Shown: positions 1 through 9,659, counted from the first letter of the stretch. The stretch is 64,000 bases of DNA from an uncultured Eubacteriales bacterium (GCA_949283695.1 CASDTX010000016.1:1-64000), one strand, 5' to 3'. The notes: a model not told the origin generated them from the letters alone. Program-made: numbers and translations.

Positions 1-108
1 CCATTTATGGAAGAAGTCCTTCCGGAAAGCCGGGAAGAGAAATACTACGATTACTCCGATCTGAGGGAAATAGACGAGGCGGCCGAGGAATATTTAATAG
101 CGGCATGA
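1..108 (+). CDS. C-terminal end of an unidentified protein (partial)
   Basis: The window opens inside a reading frame that runs from base 1 to a TGA at 106-108, giving 35 residues. The visible tail is acidic and hydrophilic (many Glu, Asp and Tyr) and ends in LIAA. I cannot recognise the family from so short a piece. It lies upstream of uvrB on the same strand and is separated from it by 327 bases with a hairpin and a promoter, so it probably belongs to another transcription unit. That it is coding at all is inferred from the uninterrupted frame and the hairpin that follows. Confidence 0.5.
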   Translation, partial: PFMEEVLPESREEKYYDYSDLREIDEAAEEYLIAA

Positions 109-131
109 CAACAATATAAGGAAGGAATGAT

Positions 132-169
132 AAAAAGTACAGATGTACACTCGAACGTTTGTACTTTTT
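132..169 (+). terminator. Inverted repeat with T-run, possible terminator of the upstream gene
   Basis: A 10-bp arm at 132-141 (AAAAAGTACA) is matched perfectly by its reverse complement at 160-169, and the right arm runs on into T residues. It starts about 25 bases after the stop of the partial gene. The stem is AT-rich, so it would be a weak terminator, but the A-run/T-run symmetry would suit either direction. The right arm overlaps a LexA-box-like sequence, so an operator role is an alternative. Confidence 0.4.
153..164 (+). promoter_or_regulatory. LexA (DinR) box-like site upstream of uvrB
   Basis: The sequence GAACGTTTGTAC, preceded by C, differs at one base from the Gram-positive SOS operator pattern GAAC-N4-GTTC. 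uvrB is a known SOS gene in Bacillus and many Firmicutes. The site lies about 20 bp upstream of the likely -35 region of the uvrB promoter. The single mismatch and the overlap with a hairpin arm keep confidence modest. Confidence 0.4.
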
Positions 170-184
170 TTAATCTTCATCCTA

Positions 185-213
185 TATACTTTTATCGTTA
201 TCTTTGCTATAAT
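185..213 (+). promoter_or_regulatory. Probable uvrB promoter
   Basis: A perfect -10 hexamer TATAAT sits at 208-213. Seventeen bases upstream, TATACT at 185-190 is a poor -35. Transcription would begin near 220 and leave a leader of about 215 nt before uvrB, containing the nested inverted repeats at 303-421. A perfect TTGACA at 356-361 has no suitable -10 and is not favoured. Confidence 0.45.
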
Positions 214-302
214 GTGCGAAAAGGGCAGAAAAAGGCCGGAGGTTTTTCGAGGTGCTCTGCCCGTGCATGTTATCTTGTGCTATTTAGTCCTCAAAAAAGC
301 AG

Positions 303-421
303 TTTGTGACTTTTGCCTTTCTGGATTCGTAATGGTGTCCTATAAGGCTATTATTTTGACATTTTCGTTACGAATGATTTTTTTGAGGGTGGCTGATATT
401 GAACGTATCAAAAGTCACAAA
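303..421 (+). repeat. Nested inverted repeats in the uvrB leader
   Basis: A 13-bp arm at 303-315 (TTTGTGACTTTTG) is the exact reverse complement of 409-421. Nested inside, ATTCGTAA at 325-332 pairs exactly with TTACGAAT at 368-375, and G-U pairs extend this to 325-335/365-375. TGTC at 336-339 and GACA at 358-361 could add a further short helix. The right outer arm ends in the first bases of the uvrB ribosome binding site (419-425). In RNA this would form a long-range stem enclosing a hairpin; in DNA it resembles a 119-bp element with 13-bp terminal inverted repeats. No known riboswitch is recognised. Confidence 0.55.
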
Positions 422-435
422 GGAGAGATTTCGCT

Positions 436-2421
436 ATGGATAAATTCGTTTTAAAGGCCCCGTATCAGCCAACAGGCGACCAGCCCCAGGCGATCGAGGC
501 GCTTGTAAAAGGGTTCCGGGAAGGCAATCAATGCCAGACTTTACTGGGGGTTACGGGTTCCGGTAAGACTTTCACCATGGCCAATGTGATCCAGGCATTG
601 AACAAGCCAACGCTGGTCATCGCCCACAATAAAACACTGGCCGCTCAGTTGTACGGAGAATTCAAGGAGATGTTCCCTGATAACGCAGTGGAATATTTCG
701 TCTCCTATTACGACTACTACCAGCCGGAAGCCTACGTCCCCTCTTCTGACACCTACATTGCCAAGGATTCTTCCATCAACGACGAGATCGACAAGCTGCG
801 TCTTTCCGCCACCATGGCTCTGACAGAGCGGCGGGACGTGATTATTGTTGCCAGTGTGTCCTGTATCTACGGTCTGGGCAACCCGGTGGATTACCAGAAC
901 ATGGTGATCTCCCTTCGTCCGGGCATGATCAAGGACCGGGATGAGGTGATGGCGAAGCTCATTGAGATCCAATACGACCGCAATGACATGGACTTTCACC
1001 GCGGAACCTTCCGCGTGCGGGGCGATGTGCTGGAGATCATTCCTGCCTATGAGAGTGAGACAGCAGTCCGCATTGAGTTTTTCGGAGACGAAGTGGACAG
1101 GATTACAGAGATTGATATTTTGACGGGAGAGATCCGGGATGAGTTAAAGCATGTGGCGATCTTTCCGGCTTCCCACTATGTTGTGGACAAGGAGAATATC
1201 AAGAAAGCGGTAAATGATATCGAAGAAGAACTGGATGAGAGAGTGAAAGAGTTCAAGCGCCAGGACAAGCTGCTGGAAGCGCAGCGTATCGCGGAGCGGA
1301 CGAATTTTGACATTGAGATGCTCAAGGAAACGGGGTTCTGTTCGGGAATTGAGAATTATTCGCGCCATCTGGCGGGGCTTGCGCCGGGACAGCCGCCGTA
1401 TACTTTGATTGACTATTTCCCGGATGACTTTATTATGATGATTGATGAGTCTCATAAGACGATACCTCAGATCGGAGGAATGTATCACGGCGACCAGTCA
1501 AGGAAGACCACGCTTGTGGACTATGGATTCCGGCTGCCGTCGGCGAAAGACAACAGACCCTTGAATTTTGAAGAATTTGAGAGTAAGATCAACCAGGTCA
1601 TGTTCGTGTCCGCGACACCCGGTCCATATGAGGAGGAGCATGAGCTGCTTCGGGCAGAGCAAGTGATTCGCCCGACCGGACTTCTTGATCCGGAGGTCGT
1701 TGTGCGCCCGGTAGAAGGCCAGATCGATGACCTGATCGGTGAGATCAATAAGGAAGTAGCGAAGAAGAACAAGGTTCTCGTGACCACCCTGACAAAGCGG
1801 ATGGCGGAGGATCTGACAGATTATATGCGCGAAGTGGGGATCCGGGTGAAATATCTTCACTCTGATGTGGATACACTGGAGAGGACGGAGATCATCCGGG
1901 ACATGCGTCTGGATGTGTTTGACGTGCTCGTAGGTATCAACCTGCTCCGTGAAGGGCTGGATATTCCGGAGATCACGCTTGTGGCGATTTTGGACGCGGA
2001 CAAGGAAGGTTTCCTTCGTTCTGAAACATCCTTGATTCAGACGATCGGACGTGCCGCCCGAAATGCAGAAGGACATGTCATTATGTATGCGGATACGGTG
2101 ACAGAATCCATGCAGATGGCGATTGATGAGACAAAGCGCCGCCGTGAGATCCAGATGAAATATAATGAAGAACATGGCATCACACCGCAGACGATCCAGA
2201 AGTCGGTGCGCGACCTGATCAGTATCTCGAAGAAGGTTGCTGCGGAGGAGATGCGGATGGAGAAAGATCCGGAGTCCATGAGCGCAAAGGAATTGGAGAA
2301 GCTGATCGTGGATCTGACGAAGCAGATGAAGAAGGCAGCGGCCGAGCTCAATTTCGAGGCGGCGGCCGAGCTGCGTGATAAACTGATAGAATTGAAAAAG
2401 ATATTAAATGATATGGAGTAA
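436..2421 (+). CDS. uvrB: Excinuclease ABC subunit B (UvrB)
   Basis: UvrB is the damage-verifying helicase-like subunit of nucleotide excision repair. It is loaded on DNA by UvrA and recruits UvrC. The 661-residue length is normal. Walker A is GVTGSGKT at residues 38-45, followed by the tyrosine-rich beta-hairpin region ([12 protein letters not shown]) that clamps the lesion strand. A DESH motif, the SAT motif (VSATPG) and the helicase block around QTIGRAARN follow, and a UVR domain that binds UvrC sits in the last 40 residues. The ATG at 436 has a strong AAAGGAG site at 419-425. uvrA follows after 63 bp, so the two are probably co-transcribed. A LexA-box-like site lies upstream. Confidence 0.97.
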   Translation: MDKFVLKAPYQPTGDQPQAIEALVKGFREGNQCQTLLGVTGSGKTFTMANVIQALNKPTLVIAHNKTLAAQLYGEFKEMFPDNAVEYFVSYYDYYQPEAYVPSSDTYIAKDSSINDEIDKLRLSATMALTERRDVIIVASVSCIYGLGNPVDYQNMVISLRPGMIKDRDEVMAKLIEIQYDRNDMDFHRGTFRVRGDVLEIIPAYESETAVRIEFFGDEVDRITEIDILTGEIRDELKHVAIFPASHYVVDKENIKKAVNDIEEELDERVKEFKRQDKLLEAQRIAERTNFDIEMLKETGFCSGIENYSRHLAGLAPGQPPYTLIDYFPDDFIMMIDESHKTIPQIGGMYHGDQSRKTTLVDYGFRLPSAKDNRPLNFEEFESKINQVMFVSATPGPYEEEHELLRAEQVIRPTGLLDPEVVVRPVEGQIDDLIGEINKEVAKKNKVLVTTLTKRMAEDLTDYMREVGIRVKYLHSDVDTLERTEIIRDMRLDVFDVLVGINLLREGLDIPEITLVAILDADKEGFLRSETSLIQTIGRAARNAEGHVIMYADTVTESMQMAIDETKRRREIQMKYNEEHGITPQTIQKSVRDLISISKKVAAEEMRMEKDPESMSAKELEKLIVDLTKQMKKAAAELNFEAAAELRDKLIELKKILNDME

Positions 2422-2435
2422 AACGGCGCTGAGAA

Positions 2436-2469
2436 AACAGATATAACAGGAAAACAGATACAACAGGAA
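2436..2469 (+). repeat. 17-bp tandem duplication between uvrB and uvrA
   Basis: Two adjacent 17-bp copies (2436-2452 and 2453-2469) differ at one base. Each ends in ACAGGAA, so the duplication doubles a Shine-Dalgarno-like element in the uvrB-uvrA gap. It may be a simple slippage event. Confidence 0.6.
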
Positions 2470-2484
2470 GGATAACAGACATAC

Positions 2485-5343
2485 ATGGGAACAAAGATGG
2501 ATGCCCGGAGATATATCAGAATCCGCGGTGCAAATGAGAATAATCTGAAAAATATTGATGTGGATATTCCACGCAATGAACTGGTCGTGCTTACAGGACT
2601 GAGCGGCTCAGGAAAGTCCTCGCTGGCATTTGATACAATCTATGCAGAGGGACAGAGACGGTATATGGAGTCGCTGTCTTCTTATGCGCGGCAGTTCTTG
2701 GGACAGATGGAGAAGCCGGATGTGGAGAGTATAGAAGGGCTTTCACCGGCGATTTCGATTGATCAGAAATCGACGAACCACAACCCGCGTTCTACGGTGG
2801 GAACTGTGACAGAGATCTATGACTATTTCCGCCTTCTTTACGCCAGAGTGGGGATTCCCCACTGTCCGAAATGCGGGCGGGAGATTGCGAAGCAGACGGT
2901 GGATCAGATGGTGGATCAGATCATGGCGCTGCCGGAGAAAACGAAGATCCAGCTGCTGGCTCCTGTGGTGAGGGGGAGAAAAGGAACACACGCCAAACTG
3001 TTCGAGCGGGCGAAGCGGAGCGGATATGTGCGTGTCCGCGTAGACGGGAATATGTACGAACTGTCTGAGAATATCGGGTTAGACAAGAATATTAAGCATA
3101 ATATTGAGATTATCGTGGATCGTCTTGTTGTGAAGCCGGGGATTGAGAAGAGACTGACGGATTCTGTCGAGAGTGTGCTGCACCTTGCGGAAGGGCTGCT
3201 GATTGTAGATGTGATTGGCGGAGAACCGATGAATTTCAGCCAGAGCTTTTCCTGTCCGGACTGCGGGATTAGTATTGAGGAGATCGAACCCAGAAGTTTT
3301 TCTTTTAATAACCCGTTCGGTGCGTGTCCCCAGTGTTTTGGCCTGGGATACAAGATGGAGTTTGCGGAGGAACTGATGATCCCGGATCCGTCTCTGTCCA
3401 TCAATGAAGGGGCGATTGCTGTACTGGGCTGGCAGTCGTGTACGGACAAGTCCAGTTTTACACGGGCGATTCTGGATGCACTCTGCAGGGAGTATCATTT
3501 TGATTTGGATACGCCTTTTGAACAGTACCCGAAGAAGATCCATGATATTCTTATATATGGAACAAACGGCAAAAATGTCAAAGTGTTTTATAAAGGCCAG
3601 AGAGGTGAAGGCGTCTATGATGTGGCTTTTGAGGGATTGATCAAGAATGTGGAGCGCAGATACCGAGAGACGGGTTCTGAGACGATGAAAGCGGAATATG
3701 AGACATTCATGAATATCACGCCCTGTTCGGCCTGCGGCGGCCAGAGGCTGAAGCCGGGTGCTCTCGCTGTGACAGTAGGAGGAAGCAATATTGCGGAACT
3801 GACGGCTCTTTCTGTTGAGAAGCTGCAGCATTTTCTGGAGGAACTGCAGCTTACGGAAACACAGATGCTGATCGGAGGGCAGATTCTGAAGGAGATCAGA
3901 GCAAGAATCAAGTTTCTTATGGATGTGGGGCTTGACTATCTTACTTTGGCACGGGCTACGGGAACATTGTCTGGAGGAGAGGCTCAGAGAATCCGTCTGG
4001 CTACCCAGATCGGTTCGGGACTTGTGGGGGTTGCTTATATTCTGGATGAGCCCAGCATCGGACTCCATCAGCGGGACAACGATAAGCTTTTGGCCACGCT
4101 GAAGCATCTGAGAGATCTTGGAAATACACTGATCGTGGTGGAGCATGACGAGGATACCATGCTGGCAGCGGATTATATTGTTGACATCGGCCCTGGCGCG
4201 GGAGAGCACGGCGGCAAAGTAGTTGCCGTGGGTACGGCACAGGAGATTATGGCAAATGAAAAGTCCATTACAGGAGCATACCTGTCAGGCAGAATTCAGA
4301 TCCCGATTCCGGAAGAACGAAAGAAGCCTTCCGGCTGGCTGAAAGTAATCGGAGCCCGAGAGAACAATCTGAAGAATATAGCTGTCAATTTCCCGCTGGG
4401 AGTGATGACCTGTGTGACGGGAGTTTCTGGATCAGGGAAGAGTTCTCTTGTCAATGAGATTCTATATAAGCGGCTGGCCCATGATTTGAATCATGCAAGG
4501 ACGATCCCCGGAAAGCATAAGAAGATTGAGGGACTCGATCAAGTAGATAAGGTGATTGCGATCGATCAATCGCCGATCGGGCGAACACCTCGCTCGAATC
4601 CGGCCACTTACACCGGTGTATTCGACCTGATTCGTGATTTATTTGCCGCCACACCGGACGCAAAAGCCCGGGGGTACAAGAAGGGAAGATTCAGCTTCAA
4701 TGTAAAAGGCGGACGATGCGAGGCCTGTGCGGGAGATGGAATCTTAAAAATAGAGATGCATTTCCTGCCGGATGTATATGTACCTTGCGAAGTATGCGGC
4801 GGCAAACGATACAACCGGGAAACGCTGGATGTGAAGTACAAAGGGAAGAGTATTTATGATGTGCTGAATATGACGGTAGAAGAGGCCCTTGCCTTTTTCG
4901 AACATGTTCCAAGTATTCGGCGGAAGATGGAGACGCTGAATGATGTGGGGCTTTCCTACATCCGTCTGGGACAGCCGTCGACAGAACTGTCCGGAGGAGA
5001 GGCCCAGAGAATTAAACTTGCCGCAGAACTGAGTAAGCGGAGTACCGGGAAGACGGTATATATCCTGGACGAGCCGACGACAGGGCTTCATTTCGCGGAT
5101 GTACACAAGCTGACTGAGATTTTAAGACGTCTGTCCGGTGACGGAAACACAGTGATTGTGATCGAACACAATCTGGATGTGATCAAGACGGCGGACTACA
5201 TCATCGATATCGGACCTGAAGGAGGAGACCGGGGAGGAACCGTAGTAGCCTGCGGAACCCCGGAGGAAGTTGCGGCGAATGAAAACTCTTATACAGGGAA
5301 ATATATAGATACCATGCTTAAGAAAGCGGACCGGCAGTCATAG
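2485..5343 (+). CDS. uvrA: Excinuclease ABC subunit A (UvrA)
   Basis: UvrA is the dimeric ABC-type ATPase that finds DNA lesions and loads UvrB. At 952 residues it has the usual length. Walker A of the first ATPase is GLSGSGKS near residue 38, with the second (GVSGSGKS) near residue 640. Both ABC signatures read LSGGEAQRI. Zinc-binding CxxC pairs are visible in the first half (CPKCG; CPDCG with CPQCF) and second half (CEACAGDG with CEVCGG). The ATG at 2485 follows CAGGAAGG about 12 bases upstream; an in-frame ATG at 2497 is a less likely alternative. It is the second gene of a uvrB-uvrA unit. Confidence 0.97.
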   Translation: MGTKMDARRYIRIRGANENNLKNIDVDIPRNELVVLTGLSGSGKSSLAFDTIYAEGQRRYMESLSSYARQFLGQMEKPDVESIEGLSPAISIDQKSTNHNPRSTVGTVTEIYDYFRLLYARVGIPHCPKCGREIAKQTVDQMVDQIMALPEKTKIQLLAPVVRGRKGTHAKLFERAKRSGYVRVRVDGNMYELSENIGLDKNIKHNIEIIVDRLVVKPGIEKRLTDSVESVLHLAEGLLIVDVIGGEPMNFSQSFSCPDCGISIEEIEPRSFSFNNPFGACPQCFGLGYKMEFAEELMIPDPSLSINEGAIAVLGWQSCTDKSSFTRAILDALCREYHFDLDTPFEQYPKKIHDILIYGTNGKNVKVFYKGQRGEGVYDVAFEGLIKNVERRYRETGSETMKAEYETFMNITPCSACGGQRLKPGALAVTVGGSNIAELTALSVEKLQHFLEELQLTETQMLIGGQILKEIRARIKFLMDVGLDYLTLARATGTLSGGEAQRIRLATQIGSGLVGVAYILDEPSIGLHQRDNDKLLATLKHLRDLGNTLIVVEHDEDTMLAADYIVDIGPGAGEHGGKVVAVGTAQEIMANEKSITGAYLSGRIQIPIPEERKKPSGWLKVIGARENNLKNIAVNFPLGVMTCVTGVSGSGKSSLVNEILYKRLAHDLNHARTIPGKHKKIEGLDQVDKVIAIDQSPIGRTPRSNPATYTGVFDLIRDLFAATPDAKARGYKKGRFSFNVKGGRCEACAGDGILKIEMHFLPDVYVPCEVCGGKRYNRETLDVKYKGKSIYDVLNMTVEEALAFFEHVPSIRRKMETLNDVGLSYIRLGQPSTELSGGEAQRIKLAAELSKRSTGKTVYILDEPTTGLHFADVHKLTEILRRLSGDGNTVIVIEHNLDVIKTADYIIDIGPEGGDRGGTVVACGTPEEVAANENSYTGKYIDTMLKKADRQS

Positions 5344-5414
5344 TTCGACATTGTACGGCATTCTGTGAACAGGAACTGGATGAATGAACTGCTGCAAAAA
5401 TTCGAAAAAGGGGG

Positions 5415-5443
5415 TTTCCATTTTTTGCAAAGTCGATTATACT
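5415..5443 (+). promoter_or_regulatory. Probable mreB promoter
   Basis: TTTCCA at 5415-5420 and TATACT at 5438-5443 are separated by 17 bp. The -35 is part of an AT-rich inverted repeat (TGCAAAAA at 5393-5400 with its complement at 5422-5429), which could also end uvrA transcription weakly. The 291-base uvrA-mreB gap shows no convincing gene; the rest would be mreB leader. Confidence 0.5.
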
Positions 5444-5634
5444 GGTTATGCGGACAGGCAGAAGGAGGGAACTGCGGGTCCGTTGTGTCGGGGATCGAAT
5501 GTTCCGGCTGCACAGTGTAATCAGATAAAGTCCTGGAAAGGGAAAGAGATACATGGTTCCGGCACGGCAGTTTCTGCCTGTGCCGGAAGCAGTTTGCGGG
5601 AAAGAGTATAGAGATTTAGAAGGGAGAATTGAAT

Positions 5635-6624
5635 ATGTCGGTAGATATCGGGATCGATCTGGGAACTGCCAGTGTGCTTGTATATGTCCGCGGCAAAGGC
5701 GTCGTCTTAAAAGAGCCTTCCGTGGTTGCGTTTGACAGGGATACGAATGTGATTAAAGCCATCGGTGAGGAAGCTCGTATGATGCTGGGAAGGACTCCGG
5801 GCAATATTGTTGCAGTACGGCCGCTCAGGCAAGGAGTTATTTCAGATTATACAGTGACGGAGAAGATGATTAAATATTTCGTCCAGAAAGCGCTGGGCAA
5901 GCGGACGTTTAAGAAGCCGCGGATCAGTATCTGTGTGCCGAGCGGAGTGACGGAGGTCGAGAAGAAGGCGGTGGAAGAGGCTACCTTTGCTGCCGGGGCC
6001 AGGGAGGTTCACCTGATCGAGGAGCCGGTGGCAGCCGCGATTGGAGCGGGGATCGATATCGCCAAGCCCTGCGGAAATATGATTGTAGATATCGGCGGAG
6101 GCACAGCGGATATTGCTGTCATTTCTCTGGGGGGAACGGTAGTGAATACCTCCATTAAGGTGGCGGGCGATGATTTTGATGAAGCGATTGTACGCTATAT
6201 GAGAAAGAAACATAATCTTCTGATCGGTGAGCGAACCGCGGAAGATATTAAGATTAAGATCGGGACAACATACCCTCTTGTAGAAGAGGAGACAATGGAA
6301 GTCAGGGGAAGAAATCTGGTGACAGGGCTGCCGAAGACAGTGACAGTCACTTCTTCCGAGACCGAGGAGGCTTTGAGGGAAGCCACCAGCCAGATCGTGG
6401 AAGCGGTGATCTCTGTTCTCGAGCAGACGCCGCCTGAACTGTCAGCGGATATTCTGGATCGGGGAATTGTGCTGACAGGAGGCGGGGCAATGCTTCGAGG
6501 TCTGGAGGAATTGATCGAGGAGAAGACCGGGATTAATACAATGACCGCAGAAGATCCGATGAAGGTTGTTGCGATTGGAACAGGGCAGTTTGTAGAATTT
6601 ATGAGCGGAAGAAAAGATTTCTAA
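5635..6624 (+). CDS. mreB: Rod-shape-determining actin homologue MreB/Mbl
   Basis: MreB proteins are bacterial actins that form membrane-attached filaments guiding side-wall peptidoglycan synthesis. The 329-residue product shows the first phosphate loop (GIDLGTASV) near the N-terminus, the second phosphate loop (VDIGGGTADIAV) near residue 150, and the adenosine motif GGGAMLRG near residue 285. The ATG at 5635 lies 8 bases after AGAAGGGAG; a TTG six bases earlier is possible but poorly spaced. No mreC or mreD is adjacent, and the gene stands between a promoter and a terminator. It may therefore be the Mbl- or MreBH-like paralogue; sequence alone does not decide. Confidence 0.93.
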   Translation: MSVDIGIDLGTASVLVYVRGKGVVLKEPSVVAFDRDTNVIKAIGEEARMMLGRTPGNIVAVRPLRQGVISDYTVTEKMIKYFVQKALGKRTFKKPRISICVPSGVTEVEKKAVEEATFAAGAREVHLIEEPVAAAIGAGIDIAKPCGNMIVDIGGGTADIAVISLGGTVVNTSIKVAGDDFDEAIVRYMRKKHNLLIGERTAEDIKIKIGTTYPLVEEETMEVRGRNLVTGLPKTVTVTSSETEEALREATSQIVEAVISVLEQTPPELSADILDRGIVLTGGGAMLRGLEELIEEKTGINTMTAEDPMKVVAIGTGQFVEFMSGRKDF

Positions 6625-6659
6625 GAGGGAAGCCGCGGAAATTCGAAAGGTGAGTTCGT

Positions 6660-6696
6660 CAGGGATGTGAGTTGTACAGCACATCCCTGTTCTTTT
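6660..6696 (+). terminator. Intrinsic terminator after mreB
   Basis: A perfect 10-bp stem (CAGGGATGTG at 6660-6669 with CACATCCCTG at 6680-6689) and 10-nt loop are followed by TTCTTTT. It separates mreB from recD2. Confidence 0.8.
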
Positions 6697-6742
6697 GCGG
6701 ACAGAGACTGCACGGAGAAAATATCGTGGGAGAGGATGAAAG

Positions 6743-8965
6743 TTGGAGACAGTTACAGGATATGTGGGACACATTGTGTTCCGGAATGAGGAAAACGGAT
6801 ACACAGTATTTCATCTGGAAAATGATGATGGTGAAGTGACCTGCGTCGGGAATTTCAGCTATATTAATGAAGGAGAGATGCTGGAGCTTACGGGGGAATA
6901 TGTCACCCATAATGTATATGGAAATCAGCTTAAAGTTCTGTCCCATGTGGTGAAAGAACCGGAGGATATAGTTTCTATTGAACGCTATCTGGGGTCCGGT
7001 GCCATTAAAGGAGTCGGGGCGGCACTGGCGGGAAGAATCGTGAAGAAGTTCAAAGAGGATACATTCCGGATTATTGAAGAAGAGCCGGAACGGCTGGCCG
7101 AAATTAAAGGGATCAGCGAGCGGAAGGCGCGGGAGATTGCTGAGCAGGTAGAAGGTAAAAAGGATATGAGGAAAGCCATGATCTATCTGCAGAAGTACGG
7201 AATCTCAACAAAGCTTGCCGCGAAGATATATCAGCATTACGGTATGCGTGTATACAATGTGCTGGAGGAGAATCCTTACCAGCTTGCAGACAATATTGAG
7301 GGAGTGGGATTTAAGACGGCGGATGAGATTGCATCCCGTATTGGAATACATACGGATTCGGACTACCGGATTAAGAGCGGACTTTTCTATACACTTCAGC
7401 AGGCAGTCGGGGAAGGACATATATACCTTCCGCAGGAGATTTTGATGCGTCGGGCCAGTGCATTACTGGAAGTAGAGATTCATGATATTGAGAAGCATGT
7501 TATGGATCTCTGTATTGAGAAGAAAGTGGTTTTAAAAGAATGTGAAGGCGAGATTCGTGTTTATCCTGCGCATTATTATTATCTGGAACTGAATACGGCC
7601 AAGATGCTTCATGATCTGAATATAGACTGTGAAATGCCGGAAGATATGATGGAACGAAGACTTAAGAAGGTTGAGGACAGGGAGCAGATTGAGCTGGATG
7701 AGATGCAGCACAAGGCGGTGATTGAATCTATTAAGCATGGCCTTCTTGTATTGACGGGAGGACCGGGGACCGGAAAGACCACCACGATTAATACAATGAT
7801 TCGGTTTTTTGAGAGTGAGGGGATGAGCCTCTTTCTGGCGGCGCCTACGGGAAGAGCTGCGAAGCGGATGACAGAGGCGACTGGTTATGAGGCTCAGACA
7901 ATCCATCGGCTGCTGGAGGTTAATGTCAACCCGGAGGAGAAGGACAGTGAAGGCGGCTTTATGAGGAACCGGCAGAATCCTCTGGAGGCGGATGTGATTA
8001 TTATTGATGAGATGTCGATGGTGGATCTGCCGCTGATGCATGCACTTCTTTCGGCAGTTGTTCCGGGAACCCGTCTGATCCTTGTGGGGGATGTGGATCA
8101 GCTTCCGTCAGTGGGGCCGGGAAGTGTGCTGAAGGATATTATCCAGTCGGATTGTTTCCCTGTGGTAACTCTGACACGAATCTTCCGGCAGGCCGGAGAG
8201 AGCGATATTGTAGTAAATGCCCACAAGATCAATGCGGGGGAGCCGGTTATGCTGAATAACAAGAGCCGTGATTTCTTCTTCTTAAGAAGAAATGATGCGG
8301 ATACGATCATCGGAGTTGCGATTCTGTTGATCCAGAAGAAACTGCCGCAGTATGTCGGCGCACAGCCGGGTGAAATCCAGGTGATGACGCCGAGCAGGAA
8401 AGGGCTGCTTGGTGTGGAACGTTTAAATACGATTCTTCAGCATTATCTGAATCCCGAAGAACCGGGGAAAACAGAACGGGAAATAAACGGCAGACTGTTC
8501 CGCGAAGGGGATAAGGTAATGCAGATTAAAAATAACTATCAGCTGGAGTGGGAAGTACGCACAAAATTCGGATTGACCGTGGATAAAGGAACCGGTGTGT
8601 TTAACGGGGACATGGGAGTAATTACAGAGATTAACCAATATAAGGAAACGATAGAAGTAGAGTTTGACGAGTCCAGGAAAGTGAAATATGGATTTGACAT
8701 GACAGAGGAGCTGGAATTGGCGTATGCCATAACAGTTCATAAATCTCAGGGAAGCGAATACCCGGCTGTTATACTTCCGCTTCTTCCGGGTCCAAAGCTG
8801 CTCTATAATAGGAATCTTCTGTATACGGCTGTAACAAGAGCAAAGAAGTGCCTTATGATCATAGGGAGTGATACAGTATTTCAAGAGATGATACAAAACA
8901 AAAACGAGCAGGAAAGATACACCAGTCTGTCAGAACGGATCCAGGAATTCCGGGACGCATTCTGA
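6743..8965 (+). CDS. recD2: ATP-dependent 5'-3' DNA helicase RecD2
   Basis: RecD2 is the stand-alone RecD-type superfamily 1B helicase of bacteria lacking RecBCD, with roles in replication-fork repair and recombination. The 740-residue product has an N-terminal OB-like and helix-hairpin-helix region (about 1-190; GSGAIKGVGAALA and KGISERKAREIAE). The helicase core has Walker A GGPGTGKTT near residue 340, Walker B IIDEMSMVD, motif III VGDVDQLPSVGPG and the C-terminal UvrD-like motif AITVHKSQGSEYP near residue 660. The start is a TTG at 6743, chosen because GGGAGAGG lies 7-8 bases upstream and no in-frame ATG fits better. Its 3' end overlaps the likely start of comF. Confidence 0.94.
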   Translation: METVTGYVGHIVFRNEENGYTVFHLENDDGEVTCVGNFSYINEGEMLELTGEYVTHNVYGNQLKVLSHVVKEPEDIVSIERYLGSGAIKGVGAALAGRIVKKFKEDTFRIIEEEPERLAEIKGISERKAREIAEQVEGKKDMRKAMIYLQKYGISTKLAAKIYQHYGMRVYNVLEENPYQLADNIEGVGFKTADEIASRIGIHTDSDYRIKSGLFYTLQQAVGEGHIYLPQEILMRRASALLEVEIHDIEKHVMDLCIEKKVVLKECEGEIRVYPAHYYYLELNTAKMLHDLNIDCEMPEDMMERRLKKVEDREQIELDEMQHKAVIESIKHGLLVLTGGPGTGKTTTINTMIRFFESEGMSLFLAAPTGRAAKRMTEATGYEAQTIHRLLEVNVNPEEKDSEGGFMRNRQNPLEADVIIIDEMSMVDLPLMHALLSAVVPGTRLILVGDVDQLPSVGPGSVLKDIIQSDCFPVVTLTRIFRQAGESDIVVNAHKINAGEPVMLNNKSRDFFFLRRNDADTIIGVAILLIQKKLPQYVGAQPGEIQVMTPSRKGLLGVERLNTILQHYLNPEEPGKTEREINGRLFREGDKVMQIKNNYQLEWEVRTKFGLTVDKGTGVFNGDMGVITEINQYKETIEVEFDESRKVKYGFDMTEELELAYAITVHKSQGSEYPAVILPLLPGPKLLYNRNLLYTAVTRAKKCLMIIGSDTVFQEMIQNKNEQERYTSLSERIQEFRDAF

Positions 8966-9645
8966 CCCTTCTCTATCCCAGAGTATGTCCGTTCTGCGGC
9001 AGGCTGTCGCCGGAGGGAATCTGCAGCCGCTGCCGCGGAAAGATCCGATATGTGCGGGAACCCCGGTGTATGCACTGCGGGAAGCCTCTGCGTGACGAGA
9101 GAGAAGAATACTGCGCAGACTGCGGGAGACGGAAATCTTATATTGTGCAGGGACGGGGACTCTGGCTGCACAGAGAGCCGGTGGCCGGAGCTGTCTATCG
9201 GTTCAAATATAAGAATAAACGCAGCTGGGGAAGAATTTTTGCGGAGGAACTGGCAGTCTGCTACGGAGAACAGATCAGGCGATGGGGGATTGAGGAAATG
9301 ATTCCCATTCCGATCCACCCTTCAAAGAGACGGCAGCGAGGGTTCAACCAGGCGGAGATACTGGCAAGAGAACTGGCAGATCTCACAGGGATTCCTTGCC
9401 GTACAGATATCTTGTTCCGGATCCGGAAAACGGCTCCTCAGAAACAGGTCAGCGGAAGGAAAAGGGCGGAAAATCTAAAGGGCGCTTTTGCGGTTTCACG
9501 AAGCTGGAATCCGTGTCAAAATGCACTTCTTATAGACGATATCTATACCACAGGAGCAACTGTGGAACGAGCGGCGAAAATGCTGAAAACAGCGGGGGTT
9601 CAAAATGTCTACTTTTTAACCATAAGCATTGGACAAGGTATCTGA
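8959..9645 (+). CDS. comF: ComF-family phosphoribosyltransferase-like protein with a non-AUG start
   Basis: ComF proteins are needed for DNA uptake in competent Firmicutes, but many non-competent species carry them. The product has a zinc-ribbon head with CPFC and CSRC pairs, then CMHC and CADC, and a C-terminal phosphoribosyltransferase fold with the PRPP loop LIDDIYTTGATVE. The frame is open from a stop at 8869-8871, yet no ATG, GTG or TTG occurs before a GTG at 9052, which would delete the first two cysteine pairs. The reading KLLYPxxCPFCG-type start seen in the family points to the ATT at 8959 or CTG at 8962, with AGGAA at 8943-8947 upstream. It overlaps the end of recD2 by 7 bp, suggesting translational coupling. 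Confidence 0.8.
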   Translation: MLTLLYPRVCPFCGRLSPEGICSRCRGKIRYVREPRCMHCGKPLRDEREEYCADCGRRKSYIVQGRGLWLHREPVAGAVYRFKYKNKRSWGRIFAEELAVCYGEQIRRWGIEEMIPIPIHPSKRRQRGFNQAEILARELADLTGIPCRTDILFRIRKTAPQKQVSGRKRAENLKGAFAVSRSWNPCQNALLIDDIYTTGATVERAAKMLKTAGVQNVYFLTISIGQGI

Positions 9646-9659
9646 CTGTATGCTATACT
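9630..9659 (+). promoter_or_regulatory. Promoter at the end of comF, driving the cdaA-containing operon
   Basis: TGGACA at 9630-9635 and TATACT at 9654-9659 are 18 bp apart, and TGC directly before the -10 makes it an extended -10 element. It lies across the comF stop codon and would start transcription of 9722 onward. Confidence 0.6.

Noticed and set aside
356-361. Perfect TTGACA as the uvrB -35
   Set aside because: The bases 17 bp downstream are a T-run with no -10-like hexamer.
3079-4209. 376-codon open frame on the minus strand opposite uvrA
   Set aside because: It is antisense to conserved UvrA motifs and has shadow-type composition.
8890-8965. Programmed -1 frameshift making a RecD2-ComF fusion
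   Set aside because: The frame relation would allow it, but no canonical X-XXY-YYZ heptamer in the correct phase is present; the nearest is C-AAA-AAC. Internal non-AUG initiation is simpler.
9052-9645. comF starting at the GTG at 9052
   Set aside because: This start would remove the CPFC and CSRC zinc-ribbon cysteines that are clearly encoded upstream in the same frame.
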